Assembly (NCBI RefSeq): GCF_030272615.1
Contig: NC_081410.1
Coordinates: 146,470,349 to 146,534,348, forward strand
DNA length: 64,000 nucleotides
Reading direction: 5' to 3'
Origin: Cryptomeria japonica
Taxonomy: Eukaryota > Streptophyta > Pinopsida > Cupressales > Cupressaceae
The notes under the pieces are model-generated. The model saw nothing but the letters and a program-made list of their open reading frames with translations, was not told the origin of the DNA and ran no database searches. Numbering within the stretch: the stretch's first letter is position 1; each line of letters opens with the position of its first letter. Shown here one piece after another: positions 11,558 to 23,188 of the stretch. The translations under genes and the position numbers were made by a program.

Positions 11558-11955
11558 TTTAGGCACACTCTCACTTGGTGTGAAATTTATCCACAATCAT
11601 TAAAAAATTAGGATTGTGTCACTAGTTGCAAAGTGTTTAAAAATATGCTTTATTGATATTTCTACCCAGTATGTGATAAAGAAGAGTGATTGATGCAATA
11701 GCATTACTCGAGTTAGCAAAAAGGATAGAAAATGCAAGCCTATGTTGGTGAGTTTAGAAATAGGGCAGCATAAATGGGCAAAGAAATCATGGTCAAAGAA
11801 GTTATCATGAAATATGTTGAAGGATTATTTGGTCACTCAAAGATATAATTTCTCATGTGTAATCCTTGAGATATAGAAAAATCATGTTTCCATGTACACA
11901 TCCTTGAGCTAGGCAAAAGGGGAACCTTTCCACAAGAATGGGCCTAGTAAGGAGC
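11558..11955 (+). pseudogene. gag: Decayed Ty3/gypsy-like gag segment
   Basis: A single frame without frameshift, but with about nine stops, carries LTWCEIYPQ, then FYPVCDKEE, MQAYVGEFRNRAA, MGKEIMVKEVIMKYVEGL and SCFHVHILELGKRG. The order W..Y.., YV.EFRN.., ..KYVEGL and the following HI-E--K resembles the retrotransposon gag domain (Retrotrans_gag) of plant Ty3/gypsy elements. The stops mostly stand where Gln or Trp is expected. This is an old relic; no pol partner is visible nearby. Confidence 0.55.
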
Positions 11956-13362
11956 AATAACAATATGGCATTCGAAATGAGGATGTAAATAAATGGAAGA
12001 GCAAGAAAAATATTTCTCCACTACCAATTTAAATAGTAGATGTAAGAGAAGGTCCATTTCTTATGTTTTAATAGAGATGATCATTCATGACACCCTTAAT
12101 CTTAAATAGTGTGTATTGGAATATGAGTGCTGGACATGTGGCTACCGTAACCCTTAAATAAGTTATATATGCATTATCAGATTTATGTATAGGTAGAAAA
12201 GACATCTAAGGTGTTATAGTTAAGTTTCTAAGTCAACATGTATGGCAACGAAAGCATAATTAGATATATATATATATAGGAGATAGCTGACAATTATTAT
12301 CACCGAATATTAAGTATTGTGTTCTTATTGAAGATTATTGAAGATATCACCCTTAAAGTGGATTAGGAGGTTGTACCATCAAAGTGATATATTATTATAA
12401 AGTATCTTTAACATATTTACTATTTATTCTATTGTGTAATTTTCTTTATTACAAGTGGTATCATAACATGATCCTGACACAATGAAAGTGAGGCATTTTT
12501 TTCAAATTTAGAGGTCATTTTGGAAGCACATATATCTTAAATTTTGGATTTTTATTTTTTTTAAATCAAGGACACATTAAAATTGTTATAGTTTTAATTC
12601 GAAGTAAGATAGAGAAAAAATCAAGAAATTATTATAGAAATAGGATTTCATTGGAGTTTTTACATAATTCACCCCCATAGCTAAAAAAAAAACTTCTAAT
12701 CTCTATAGCATTTATCACAAACATATTTCTCCTAATATATTTTTTATCGAAATTCAAGAAGTTATTACAAAATTAGGGTTTCCACCAAATTTTCTCTCAA
12801 GGTTGCAAATCAATGAGTTTAGTGGAGTTTTTTAGGAAATGATATATTGTCCATGATAAGTTACAGTATATAATTCAAATTTGTTAGATTGGTTTTTTAT
12901 AATTTCTCATGAAATTATTTTGTCACACCATGGTGAGGATTTCAAATAGAGTTGAGGGAAAGAATATCATTACAAAAAGAATCCTTACAAAGAGACTTTT
13001 TTTGTTGAAGTCATGAATAATATTGTTGGTGTAAACAAGGATGTTACCTAGTTGGTTCACCTCTTAGACCCTATTCACACTTGTTAGTGAATTTTACTCA
13101 AATTTCACTTATGATCCTTATTTCTTTTTGTTTCACACCATTTAATTATAATACATGTAATAATCTTACATTCACTTATTCTCTAACCTTACTTAGATAA
13201 GTAAGGCCTCATATGTACATTTTGTATCATTGATATATTTTATCATTGTATTAATTTTACATCCATAATTGAGTATTCTATTCTCTTGGTACTCTCTCGT
13301 GGAAGTCTATCTTTGGTCTTATAGGTGATCTTAAGAGCTTGGGTCCTCATGTGACTCTTGAA
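11956..13362. other. AT-rich region with possible old LTR sequence
   Basis: No coding frame is supported. A primer-site-like TGGTATCATAAC at 12456-12467 follows a TTTCTTTATTACAAG stretch of the kind that ends some copia LTRs. A TA dinucleotide run lies near 12262-12278. LTR starts could not be found, so I do not call an element. Confidence 0.3.
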
Positions 13363-13374
13363 TGGTATCAAAGC
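13363..13374 (+). promoter_or_regulatory. Possible primer-binding site of a decayed LTR element
   Basis: TGGTATCAAAGC differs from the tRNA-Met-type site by one base. It is preceded by sequence like an LTR end and followed by a leader-like stretch up to 13675, where element D is inserted. No second LTR was found. Confidence 0.4.
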
Positions 13375-13675
13375 TCTAGATCTACAATCCTCTTCTTATA
13401 TCTAAGAGATTTGAGTAAAAATAATTTCTCAATATGTTTCTAGGCAAAAAGGACCTCATCATTAAATTTCGAAGGCCCAAAAATTTCTATTTTCATACAT
13501 GAGACTTTATATTTTTTAGTTACAAAATATTTTGCCATTTTGGGACATTTGAAAGGTTTGTAAAAATTTATTCCATGGAGTTGTATAGAACTCATAATGT
13601 ACAAATGTGTATAGATCCATATAATCCATATCTATCATTTATCACTATCAAAATCCTTGGGCTCTATGTCATCTT

Positions 13676-13974
13676 TATTAGTATTTTTTTATGTGTTGTC
13701 ATTGATGTCAAATCCCGTGGTCCGATTAGGTCCGGATGTGGTACATTAAGCAGCAGTGGAAGTTTCGTATGTATGTGATGTCGATGGTCGTTTGGTGATT
13801 TCTTGAAAGATTTGGCTTCTCGAAAGATGTGTTGTGTGATGTTACTCAATGTTATTTTGGGGTCTGGCTTGATCCAAAAGTTGAGGTGTTGATTCGAAAG
13901 TCGAGGTTGTTGTATAGTGTGCGGATAATGTTTTGGGTCCAACATTGGTGATGTATATAACATGTTGATATGTT
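13676..13974 (+). repeat. 5' LTR of D, left part
   Basis: Starts TATTAGTATT after the atctt target duplication and matches the D 3' LTR from 23189 through GATATGTT near 23485. It breaks at 13974, where the TGTTGGC start of the C LTR begins. Confidence 0.9.
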
Positions 13975-15067
13975 TGTTGGCAAGAGATACTACATAGTTG
14001 ATTAGATGTTGTCATTGATGACAACTGAAGTCAGATATCCTATCCACGGTGATTGATTTGCTCTACCAGAAGTTAGATTGAGTTCTAGATAGGTTTGTGA
14101 GATAGAATAGAGGTCTATTAGAATGTAGTATTTTGGTTGGCGTTTCATTTCTGGTGAATATCATGTGTTGCAGATCTAGAGGAAGTTAGTTAGATGTTTA
14201 GGGTACCTTATTCTAGAATCTTATCCCCCAGTATTGATTGTTGAGTGAGTTGGAAGATCCAGTGTACAGGTTTTTGGATGAATAATGTGACATGTGTGAG
14301 AAATTATTGTGCGGGTTATGTGGATTGATTTTCGTGATCATTTATATGTTTGAGGAGGTTTAGCTGACATATGGGTAGCATGTGGAAATTTTTTTTTGGT
14401 CTACATATGCATTGGAGTTCGAATTGAGCTGACTCGGTGTACACATTTCATTGTGTTATATGCATTTTTGGGCCAACATGTAGAAGATCTAATTTCATGT
14501 TGTGGATATATAAGGGTGATTAATATTGTCATTTTTGGTATCAGTGTGTGTATGACTATTGTGCACAATTTCACATGCACAAGTAAAGGATTTATGCTTC
14601 GGAATAAAAGCAGAACAATAGGACAAAGCAATACAGCAGAGCAACTAGAGATAGAGATTTGTGCTTAATCAAAACCATTCATTGGCATTTGTAGATGCTA
14701 TTTCCCAGTTTAGAAATTCCAATTATCTTTGTAAAGATTGTGTAAGGCTGCGAGGCTTCCAGGGTTGTAGCCCTTATTGTTTTGAACAGTGAGCTCTAGG
14801 CAGTGTGCCTGAATGCGTGTTCATTCCCCTATGTAATATTGAAATACTTTTGCAAAGTATATTGATATTGTGGGTCTCATATGTGGTTTTTTCCTTAACC
14901 AGGGTTTCCATGTACAAAATCTGGTGTTATGGTGTTGTTGTTGATTGCTTTGTGTTTCAACATCTTTCTTTCATTCATTTGCATTAAGTGGTTAAAAGGA
15001 AAAATTAATAAAATTAAAAATTGTAGAACACTGATTCACCCCCTCTCAGTGTTCATAGATTCCAATA
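13975..15067 (+). repeat. 5' LTR of C (1,093 bp)
   Basis: Starts TGTTGGCAAGAG at 13975 and ends TCCAATA at 15067, just before the primer site (terminal CA mutated to TA). TATA box TATATAAG at 14507-14514. Near the end GAACACTGA (15026-15034) and TCAGTGTTC (15046-15054) form a perfect 9-bp stem around an 11-nt C-rich loop. The motif TTGTCATTGATGACAA near 14009 recurs near the start of other LTRs here. Confidence 0.85.
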
Positions 15068-15069
15068 AT

Positions 15070-15081
15070 TGGTATCAGAGC
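15070..15081 (+). promoter_or_regulatory. Primer-binding site of C (tRNA-iMet type)
   Basis: TGGTATCAGAGC lies 2 nt after the LTR end and is complementary to the 3' end of initiator tRNA-Met. Confidence 0.9.
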
Positions 15082-15135
15082 CTAGTTCCTTGGAAGAATC
15101 CTAACAACTTGAGGAGGATCCGAGAAAGTGAATCA

Positions 15136-16204
15136 ATGGATTCTGGTGGTATTCAACATCAGCTTATTGTGGCACTCGAGGATCTTGATCAATCCCAAGC
15201 TGAGGTCCGACAAATGAAAGCAAATCTTAAATATGTTGAGAACTTCATCCAGTCATTGAAAGATTAGTTGAACAAGTCAAGAGAGAAGAGAAAGGAACTT
15301 GTTGATAAGATAAAGGAGAAAGAAAGCCAAAGCATTGATGACCAAGCCTTGAAAGTGAAGACAGAGGAATGTGAGAAGCTTGCTAGAGATAATGCAGTTT
15401 AGAAGAATGAGATGGAATCTATAGTGATGAGGTTGACAAAGGAGATTGAAGCAAGAAAGGAGGATTGAAGAGAGTCTTAATCGATCTCTAAAATAAAGAC
15501 CTGATGAATGTTACAAACTCAACTGTGAAAATGATCAATTGAATCTTGAACTACTACAATTCAAGAATAATGAGCAAGAGCTCAATAGACATATTATGAT
15601 TCTTAGAGATGAACTTGCTACTGCAAATGAATATAAGGAGAAATTCAAGATTAGCTCAGGTAATCTTGATGAAATGCTTGGAAGCCAGAAGAGTGGAGAT
15701 GACAAGAAAGGACTCGGATTTGAGAAAGGTGAAAGCTCCAAATCTAGTCAAAAGTCTCAACATCATAAGAATAAAGCTAAAAGGTCTCTGGTAAGGAAAC
15801 CTAATGCTCATAAGTTCAATGGTAACCATTTTGTTTGCAATAAATTTGGTCTTATGGTTACTCAATACAGAAATAGAGTGAATCAGAATGATCCAACTTT
15901 CTATGGTCAATGTTTTTAATGCAACAAGTATGGGCATAAGGCAAAAATATGCAAAAGTATGATGAATAATTTTCCAAATAGGAGAAATATTAGATGTAAC
16001 GCATGTGGTAGGTTTGGACATGTAGCTAACTAGTGCAGATCAAGAGGAAATCAAGGGAATTTCAGGCCTAGACAAGGAAATGTTGTGTGTTGCAAATGCA
16101 ACAAATCCGGTCACATTGCTAGATTCCGCAGAAGCATAAATGTGAATAGGAATAGTTTGGTATACAAGAACAAGAATGTGAAGACATTAATAAGGGAAAA
16201 GTGA
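15136..16204 (+). pseudogene. ORF1 of C: coiled coil and zinc-knuckle Gag-like protein without capsid part
   Basis: ATG at 15136 (MDSGGIQHQL) comes 55 nt after the primer site, so there is no room for the usual copia capsid part. Residues 1-180 are Glu/Lys/Leu-rich heptads (coiled coil). Then LDEMLGSQKSGDDKKGLGF (about 15667-15723) matches the Gag motif of B and E. CCHC arrays follow: CNKYGHKAKIC near 15930, CNACGRFGHVAN near 15995, and CCKCNKSGHIARF near 16090 whose last Cys is Arg. A fourth, badly mutated one (VCNKFGLMVTQ) precedes them near 15835. Stops occur at 15265, 15401 and others, with a break near 15470. A nucleic-acid-binding, self-associating packaging protein is the likely role. 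Confidence 0.8.
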
Positions 16205-16745
16205 AAGTTGAAGAGATCAGAGATCAAATGAAGAAGACGGGTTAAGAAGAGTGACTCAAATACTGGAAACTGGTCTGCACCTGATTCTGATGCTGGGACT
16301 TCATCCGGTAACTAAGCTAAGGCCTTTGGCCTAAGGGGATTGTTCATGCAGATCTTTTCTCCCCTACCAGATGTTGGTGTCAAAAGATTGACAGATTGTC
16401 AGAAGTTGAATTATGTTGGTGCTGACTTTTTTAAAAGATTTATGAAAAAGTAAGAGCATATTTGAAGATCCGTAGAAGATTTCTTGAAGAATTGTCTATG
16501 TATGCAAGGTATTCGGAAGAATTGGGGCAAAGTGCATTTATTACACCTAAAAGTTAGGTTTGCAGAAGATAAAAAATGACTTAATCACCTCATTTATCAC
16601 TTTGCATTTGAAGATAAGAAGAGAAGAGAGTGTTCTACAAGCATAATTTTTAGAGATCAAGCGTGAAGCCGATTTCCCAAGTGAAAACCTAATCTGGCGT
16701 TTAAGGTATTTATCAGTGAACTTTTAAAAGTTTGAAATTTCTAAA
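16205..16745 (+). other. Non-coding gap between ORF1 and ORF2 of C
   Basis: No frame is supported after the ORF1 end. The last part (about 16650-16745) resembles the stretch before ORF2 in E, including AAGGTATTTA at 16703-16712, which would fit a 5' splice site (GT at 16706). This may be an intron of a spliced ORF2 message, but no acceptor is convincing here. Confidence 0.4.
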
Positions 16746-18553
16746 ATGATTGCTTCTAAAATTGCAACCCCTTTAGTTGTGGATATTACTAAGAGAGCTC
16801 GACCAGACTTCAAGAAACACCCATTTATATCCATGAATGATGATCCAAAGAGTGCATTCTTATCTGTTCCACAAGACGTTTTATATATTGAGGATGTTAG
16901 GATTTTCACACATTGCAATATTGAGGAGCTTGGAAGTGCACAATTATTAAATTTATATGCCAAGCATATGATAGACGAGTTTGGCAATCTGAAACCTGAA
17001 TTCAAAGTTGTGGAGGAAAAGGGTTTTGCATAGTATGTCAAATTTCCAGTGTTTGATGAACCCGAATGGGTCCAGTACATGCTTAGTAGGATGCGTGATG
17101 AGTTTATGTGGTTAAACCAATCGTTCAAGATCACAAAGAATGCTATTAGGGTGGTTATTGGTTCGTGCTCAATTGGTGACCTACCTACATTAAAGGTTGT
17201 AAAGAACCAAATGGTTACATATGAAACCAAATCAAAATTTGATCGAAGGTACATGAAAATCTATGATATTCTGGAGTATGATTTTAAGTTTGCTTCTATG
17301 GTGATAGGGTATAAAATATACCACTCCATAAGGGATAACTCTATATCTGGAACACCTATTTATGTTGCATATGAAATGATTCAGGAGAACAAGAAATATG
17401 ACTTATGTGAATTTCTCCAAAGTGAGTTAATAAAGAACCCAGATTAGATCAAGCAGGACAAGAAGCACACATTCAAGTATGGCACCTTCATCCTATGTCT
17501 ACACTTTTACTTCATGAATGAAGTTCAGGGAGTAGGAAAAGTCGAATGGGCGTACGAAAGACTTGCGGCAGTGCAGATAAGAGAATATTTGTATAACATT
17601 GGTGATGCCAAGGTCTGAAATGCTACTCTATGGGGTTATTTCAAAAACTTCCAGAGTGCTATGCATGATAGGAAAAGAATCCCTAAGGAAATAGTTGTGA
17701 AATAACAAGACACAATTTGCTTCATGGTAGACACAAATCAATGCTTAATAGAAGTTGTAGAAGCTATAACTTCTTGGATCATGCCCATGGGGTATGAAGT
17801 GGAGAAAGAAATTCCTGCACTAGATGCTCAACATTTGCTTAGAAAATTGATGGGCACTTCTGAAGATAGGTTTAGAACCTATGTTGAAAAGAGCCTCAAA
17901 CTGCATAAACAATTCAAAAAGCTAGAGATCCAAAAGAAGGTAAGGAAGGACTTTGAAGCATATGTTGAAAGAATTGGGATCACCAAGGAGGAAATCTGGG
18001 AGGCAAGAAAAACAAATATCTTATCTGAAGAGCAAACTGTTAAAGAGAAGAAGGCCCAATTGGAAGCTTCTACTCTGAAGCCTAGACAGTCAAGGAGCAT
18101 TTCTCTTTCCTCCGGTCCTACCAAATCATTAGCCATGCCATCCAACAAAGGAGAGAAGAGGAAGACCGTAAGATTTGTGACTCTGAAGGATGATGGAGAG
18201 ACATAATGCAGTCAAGGAGATGAAGGCTAAAGTAGCTAAGGCTACCAAAGTCACCAAGGAGAAGCCATCTAGTGGAGATAAGCCAAGTAAGAAATAAAAA
18301 TCCTCTAGAATTGACTCAATAATTAAACAAGTAATATTTATAGTCAAACCTCCTATGTCATTAGATGAAATTATGAATGAGGTTGTAAAGAATGGAAATC
18401 TAAAGCCAATGACTAAATGGTATGAAAATTTTGACGATAATGGGAAAAAACTTTAGAGGAAGCTATTGTTAAGTATCTAAATGTATATAGTAGAGCTATA
18501 ATAGAAATAATATCTGAAATACCTAAGAACCTGTATGATATTTTGGAAATGGG
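16746..18553 (+). pseudogene. ORF2 of C: protein of unknown function, homologous to ORF2 of E
   Basis: ATG at 16746 (MIASKIATPLVV) opens a frame running to about 18206 with stops at 17031, 17445 and 17618 and another near 17703. A further frame to 18553 carries LDEIMNEVV and, after a shift, LEEAIVKYLNVYSRAI. Blocks shared with E are EDVRIFTHCNIEELG (near 16890), EWVQYMLSRMRDEFMWL and FKITKNAI (17067-17145), FKFASMVIGY (near 17285), TFKYGTFILCLHFYF (near 17470), KRIPKEIV (near 17675) and PMGYEVEKEI (near 17785). A basic Lys/Ser-rich part follows (17900-18170). I see no enzyme motif, signal peptide or clear membrane segment. It does not resemble copia protease, integrase, RT, RNase H or Env. 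The 3' end is lost. Confidence 0.75.
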
Positions 18554-19195
18554 GGAGGAAATGATGTGGTCTAGTTCTCATTCCTTCCCATCACTAGAAT
18601 GTTTAGTATTGACCTATTTCAGATCTTGTCTTGGCTGACTTGGAAGATTACATTTTTCTAGAGATGATATATGTATGTGTATGATTTGGATGAGTTAGTG
18701 TGGCATTTTTGTGAATGGATAATTGTGTTGAAGATATGCTAGATTGAAAGAATCCAGTTGTCGTTGAGAAGTGTGTCGTAGATAGTTACCGGAAATAGTT
18801 TTGATAGTGCAAACTATGTTTTAGTGGTGGATCTTCTTTTCTATCTTTATTTCTTCAATAGTGAGTCTTTCTGGGCAGTGAGCCCTTTGACAATGAGCCT
18901 TTTTGGGCGGTGAGCCCTCTTTCAGTGAGCATTTTGGCAGTGAGCCATCCTTTGTAAAAATCACCTTAACAGGTGTTTTAATATTGAGAATTAGCATTCT
19001 CCATGGTTTTTCCCTTCTTGAGTTTTCCATGTAAATTATGGTGTTCTTTGTATCTGAGTTATTGTGTACATATGCTTTCATTATTATATGTCTTGGTTAA
19101 TTCTGCTAATTTTTCCAGATATGTGAATTAAGTTTGAGGAAGTTTTTAATTGTTATTTGATTCACCCCCCCACTTAGTTGCCCGGATATTTAATA
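18554..19195 (+). repeat. 5' LTR of D, right part
   Basis: From GATGTGGTCTAGTTCTCATT (18563) onward it matches the D 3' LTR (23501 onward), including the repeated AGTGAGCC motif (18860-18945) and the C-rich run near 19161. It ends TTTAATA at 19195 just before the primer site. About 10 bp at the left junction are ambiguous. Confidence 0.9.
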
Positions 19196-19197
19196 AT

Positions 19198-19209
19198 TGG
19201 TATCAGAGC
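19198..19209 (+). promoter_or_regulatory. Primer-binding site of D (tRNA-iMet type)
   Basis: TGGTATCAGAGC lies 2 nt after the LTR end and matches the site used by A-lineage, B, C and J elements. Confidence 0.9.
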
Positions 19210-19990
19210 TTTGGTTCCTATCTTTGAAGGATATGATTATAGTTTCTAGAAAGTAAATATGAGAGGTTATCTAGTTTCTTTAGGTTACAACACTTGGAAG
19301 GTGGTGGATACAAAGTATGTTCAACCAATGAATGATCTTACTACTCTGGATGAGATTCAAGCCTATGAAGAAAATGTAAAGGCAAGGTATGCTATCTGTA
19401 GTGCATTATCAAAAGATGAATTGACAAAAGTCATTTCCTTGAATATTGCTTATGAAGTTTGCTAGAAGCTAAAAGATATATATGAAGGAAATGAGAGAGT
19501 TAAGTTGACAAAGAGGCTAATAGCTAAGCGAAGGTTGAAAACTTGAAGATAGAAGAAGAAGAAGAAGATATAGTAAGCTACTTTGAGAATGTTGACAACA
19601 TAGTGAATGAAATCAAAGAACTCAGAGGCATGAATGATGAATATATAATTGACAAAATCTTGGTGACTTTAGTGGTGAGTTACAGTGATAAGATCTCAGC
19701 TATTGAAGAAACCTATGATTCGAAGAAGTTCACTAGAGAGCAGCTTTTTGGTACCCTAACTGCATTTGAAGTGAGAAAGTTTGGAAAGGACAAAGACAAA
19801 TCAGAGACAACATTCAAAGCATCTGAAGATGATCTCTATGATTATAACCCAAATGAGATGGAAGGAAATTTTGTGAGGAAATTAAATAAAGGTACAGACA
19901 AGTACAAATGTATGTTACCCTTAAATATTTTAGATGTGGAAAGATTGGTCACATAGCTACTATATTTATAGAAAAAGGAACAAGGTAAAA
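19210..19990 (+). pseudogene. gag: Gag of D
   Basis: The first codons after the primer site read VPIFEGYDYSF, the usual N-terminal copia Gag block, without an ATG. It continues RGYLVSLGYNTWKVVDTKYV (from 19262) and, after a stop and a shift near 19535, FENVDNIVNEIKELRG, DKILVTLVVSYSDKISAIEE and LFGTLTAFEVRKFG, the UBN2-type Gag core. A single zinc-knuckle remnant (FRCGKIGHIATI) lies near 19930-19965 in another frame. The protein would form the particle shell. Stops and two frameshifts inactivate it. The leader and first Gag codons appear deleted. Confidence 0.82.
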
Positions 19991-20009
19991 GTTTAGAGAA
20001 AACAAAGGA

Positions 20010-21340
20010 ATGTTCAATAAGAAAGCCTATTATGTTGAGGATAATGCTGGTATTTTATATAATGAATTAGATTATGAAGAAGGTGATTGTTTGTTTCTAG
20101 TAGAAAAGGACACACCTAGGTTTGATATTTTTGAAACTATGGCTACTACATTTCATGCTAGAAGAGATAATAATGACTTATTGATTGATAGTTGATGCTC
20201 AAATCATATGGCTGGTGATAAGAGTAAGTTCATAAAACTTGAAAAATATGATGGAGGTTTTGTTAGGTTCGGAGATGATCAGACAATACAAATTGTTGGG
20301 ATTGGTTTAATTACTTTAGATGGAAATCATAACACTGATAATGTCTACTATGTGAAGAGTTTACATCATAATATTTTGAGTGTTACATAGATGTGAAAAA
20401 GTGGATATAATGTTGTCTTTCAAGATAATGAATGTAAGATCTAGAAGGAGTCTAGAATAGTTATTGTGTTTGGAAAAAGGGCAAATGAAAATATGTATTA
20501 GCTAGAAGGAGCTACAAGACATTGTTTGTTATCTCAACTTAATGACAACTAGCTATGTCATCAGCTAATGTGCCAATATCAACTTTGATAATTTGGTATA
20601 AATCAGTTCAAGGAGTGTTGTGAGAGATTTATCGAGATTGATAAAATCTGATAATATTTGTCAAGAATGTCAATTAGGAAAGTAGACAAAGAGCACATTA
20701 AGAGGAAAAACATATTCATCCACCGAATTACTGGATTTGGTACACACAAATCTATGTGGTATGACCAAAACAAAGATCTTGCAATGTGAGAGACAATTGT
20801 CTGCCCCCTAGACACCACAACAAAATGGTTAGTATAAAGGATGAAGCGAACTATACAAGAGGCAACTATAACTATGATAAAAGGAGGTGAATTATCAGAA
20901 GTCTATTAGAGAGAAGCAATTCATGCAGCAACATAACTCTTAACAAAATTCTATACCACAAGAAATATGGGAAGACATCTTATGAACTTTGGTATGGTAG
21001 AACTCTGACAGTGAAATATTTTAAAATATTTGGAAGCAAGTGCTATATACGAAGAGATGAGGACAATCCTGGAAATTTCAACAGTAGAGAAAATGAAGGC
21101 ATATTCCTAGGCTATTCAACAAAGAGAAAGGCATACCGATGTTACAACAAGAAGTTGAATAAGATTGTTGAAAGTGCAACTGTGAAAGTTGATGAAAGTA
21201 CTTCAAAAGATTCAAAGATATTGGTTGGATATGAATTTGATGAGTCTAGAGACAAGAAAAAGGAAGAGGAAATCACAAACGAAGAAAATAATGTTCAAGA
21301 TGCTCCAACATATACATCCAAGATCCCAAGATATGTTTAG
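20010..21340 (+). pseudogene. pol: Protease and integrase remnants of D
   Basis: Protease: LLIDS, a TGA where Gly is expected, then CSNHMAGDKSKF (20178-20230), with the catalytic Asp kept in a D-S-(G) context. It continues through VRFGDDQTIQIVGIG and HHNILSVT (to 20390). Integrase is badly broken: the HHCC region (20560-20650) has several stops, the DDE core is reduced to scraps (STELLDLVHTN-like near 20720, TPQQNG-like near 20815) and a deletion has removed the segment between them. The C-terminal part YFKIFGSKCYIRRDE to VDESTSKDSK (21011-21230) is well kept and leads through an acidic linker to IPRYV at 21340. Confidence 0.8.
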
Positions 21341-21344
21341 AATA

Positions 21345-22980
21345 ATCATTTAGAAGATTAGATCATTGGAGATAAGAGTAAAGGTATTATCACAAGAAGC
21401 AAAGCAGCTCAAGAACAAGTTTTGTTGTGTTTATTATTTGAATTTGAGCCAAAGATTGTAGAAGAAGCTTGTAATGATCAGAATTGGAAGAAAGCAACGA
21501 AAGAAGAACTGAATTAGATTGAGAAAAATCAAACAAGGGAAATAGTTAACATACCAGACTTGATAAGAATGTGATTGGAACTAATTGAGTATTCCAAAAC
21601 AAACTGGATGAAGATGGAAATGTTTTAAGAAACAAAGCAAGGTTGGTTTTAAAAGGTTGTGCTTAGATTGAAGGCATAGATTTTGATGAAACTTATGCCC
21701 CGATTGCTCGAATGGAAGCAATTAGGATGTTCTTGGCATTTGCATCATTTAAGGATTTTAAGGTTTATCAGATGGATGTGAAATAAACACTTTTAAATGG
21801 AGAATTGAAAGAAGTCTATATTGAACAATCGAAAGGTTTCAAGTCGAAAGATGATCCAAACATTGTTTGCAGATCGAAGAAGGTCCTGTATGGACTGAAA
21901 CAAGCCCCTCGAGCTTGGTATGGAAGGTTAGACAAGTACCAAATTGATCAAGGATTTCAAAAAGGTTTGGTTGACAATAATTTATATTTCAAAACTGATT
22001 AAGGTAAAATCCTAATTGTTGTTTTGTATGTAGATGATATAATCTTTGGAGGAAATCAGGTATGTGTAGAATATTTGCTAATGAGATGCAAAAGGAATTT
22101 TAGATGTCCATGATTGGTGAGTTAAATTTCTTCCTTGGTTTCTAATTTAATCAAAATGATGAAGGAATTTTCATTTCTTAGTCTAAGTACATCGAAGAGC
22201 TGTTAAAGAATTTTGGGTTGGAGAACTCCAAACTGGTGTGTACACCTATGACCACCATATGCAAGTCAATCAAAGATGATAAATCTCCTAAGGTAGATGC
22301 AAGTCAATAGAGGTCAATGATTGGAGGGTTGTTATATTTGATTGTTACCATACCATATATCATATATGCAGTTTTCTTAGTAGCCAGGTTTAAGAAAGAA
22401 CCAACAGAATCACATGTCGTGGAAACAAAGAGGATTTTTTAGATATTTGAAGGGGACAAAATAATTTGGTTTGTGGTATCCCAGGAATTCAGATTTTACA
22501 CTGACAGCTTATATAGATTCAGAGTAGGTCAAAAGTTTTAATGATAGAAAAAGTACGAGTGGTGGAGCATTCTTTCTTGGATCTCAGTTGGTTGCTTGGT
22601 TGAGTAAGAAGCAAGATTTTGTGTCTCTATCTATAGTTGAAGCAGAATATATTGTAGCATCTTCATATTGCACATAAATTTTATGGATGAAGCAGACTTT
22701 GAAGGACATTGGCGTAAGATTTGATGACTACATCTCAATCATGTGTGACAATACCAGTGCAATAATAATCTCAAAGAATCTGGTACGCCATTCCATAACA
22801 AAGCACATATCTATTCGATAAAATTTCATGAGGGAAAAAGTGTTTGACAATGAAGCAAGACTTAAATATGTATCTACAAAGGAGTAGATTGCAGATATCT
22901 TCACTGAGGCATTGTGTAAAGATACTTTTGAGTATCTCCGATAGAAATTAGGGGCATTACCCCTTTCCAATTTAAACTAA
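21345..22980 (+). pseudogene. pol: Reverse transcriptase and RNase H of D
   Basis: RT begins with EACNDQNWKKA near 21460. It continues with VYQMDV near 21760, YIEQSKGFKSKDD (21811), [18 protein letters not shown] (21886-21945) and the catalytic YVDDIIFGG near 22028-22054. RNase H shows KSTSGGAFFLGS near 22545, EAEYI near 22642 and, at the end, ADIFTEAL and GALPLSNLN (to 22979). More than ten stops and several shifts break it. The frame changes after the YVDD block. It is closest to F among the elements here. Confidence 0.88.
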
Positions 22981-23080
22981 TGTGCATTTGGATGTGCATT
23001 TGTCTAGTGAGCAGTTTGCATATTTTTTCTAGACCGATGCTTGAGTGCTTCCCCTTAGGTGGAGCAAGAGTGAGTTTCAT

Positions 23081-23188
23081 AGGGGGAGTTTCTCCCACCT
23101 TTGTCATTGTTGTCAAGGGGGGGTAGAGAGAGTATGATCTGTGTTGATCATCTTGATGGATGTTTCCATCAATGACAAAGGGGGAGAT
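23081..23188 (+). promoter_or_regulatory. Reiterated polypurine tracts of D, the last inside an inverted repeat
   Basis: Purine tracts occur at 23082-23088, 23116-23123 and 23179-23187. The last is bracketed by CATCAATGACAA (23167-23178) and its perfect complement TTGTCATTGATG (23209-23220) in the LTR, leaving a 30-nt loop that holds the tract and the LTR start. Confidence 0.75.

Larger units (their letters stand above)
13975..18553 (+). mobile_element. Element C: non-autonomous LTR element with ORF1 and unknown ORF2, 3' end lost
   Basis: Order: 5' LTR (13975-15067), primer site (15070-15081), ORF1 with coiled coil and zinc knuckles, a 540-bp non-coding gap, then ORF2 of unknown function. 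No protease, integrase, RT or RNase H motif occurs. The sequence returns to the D LTR at about 18554-18564 without a C 3' LTR or polypurine tract, so the 3' end was deleted after insertion. A short GAGGAA shared by both sides at the junction could be a microhomology. The only relative in this window is element E, which has the same gene order. Confidence 0.85.

Noticed and set aside
13570-13970. Independent small gene at 13575-13963
   Set aside because: The short ORFs on both strands overlap the start of the D LTR and the sequence before it, and have no motif.
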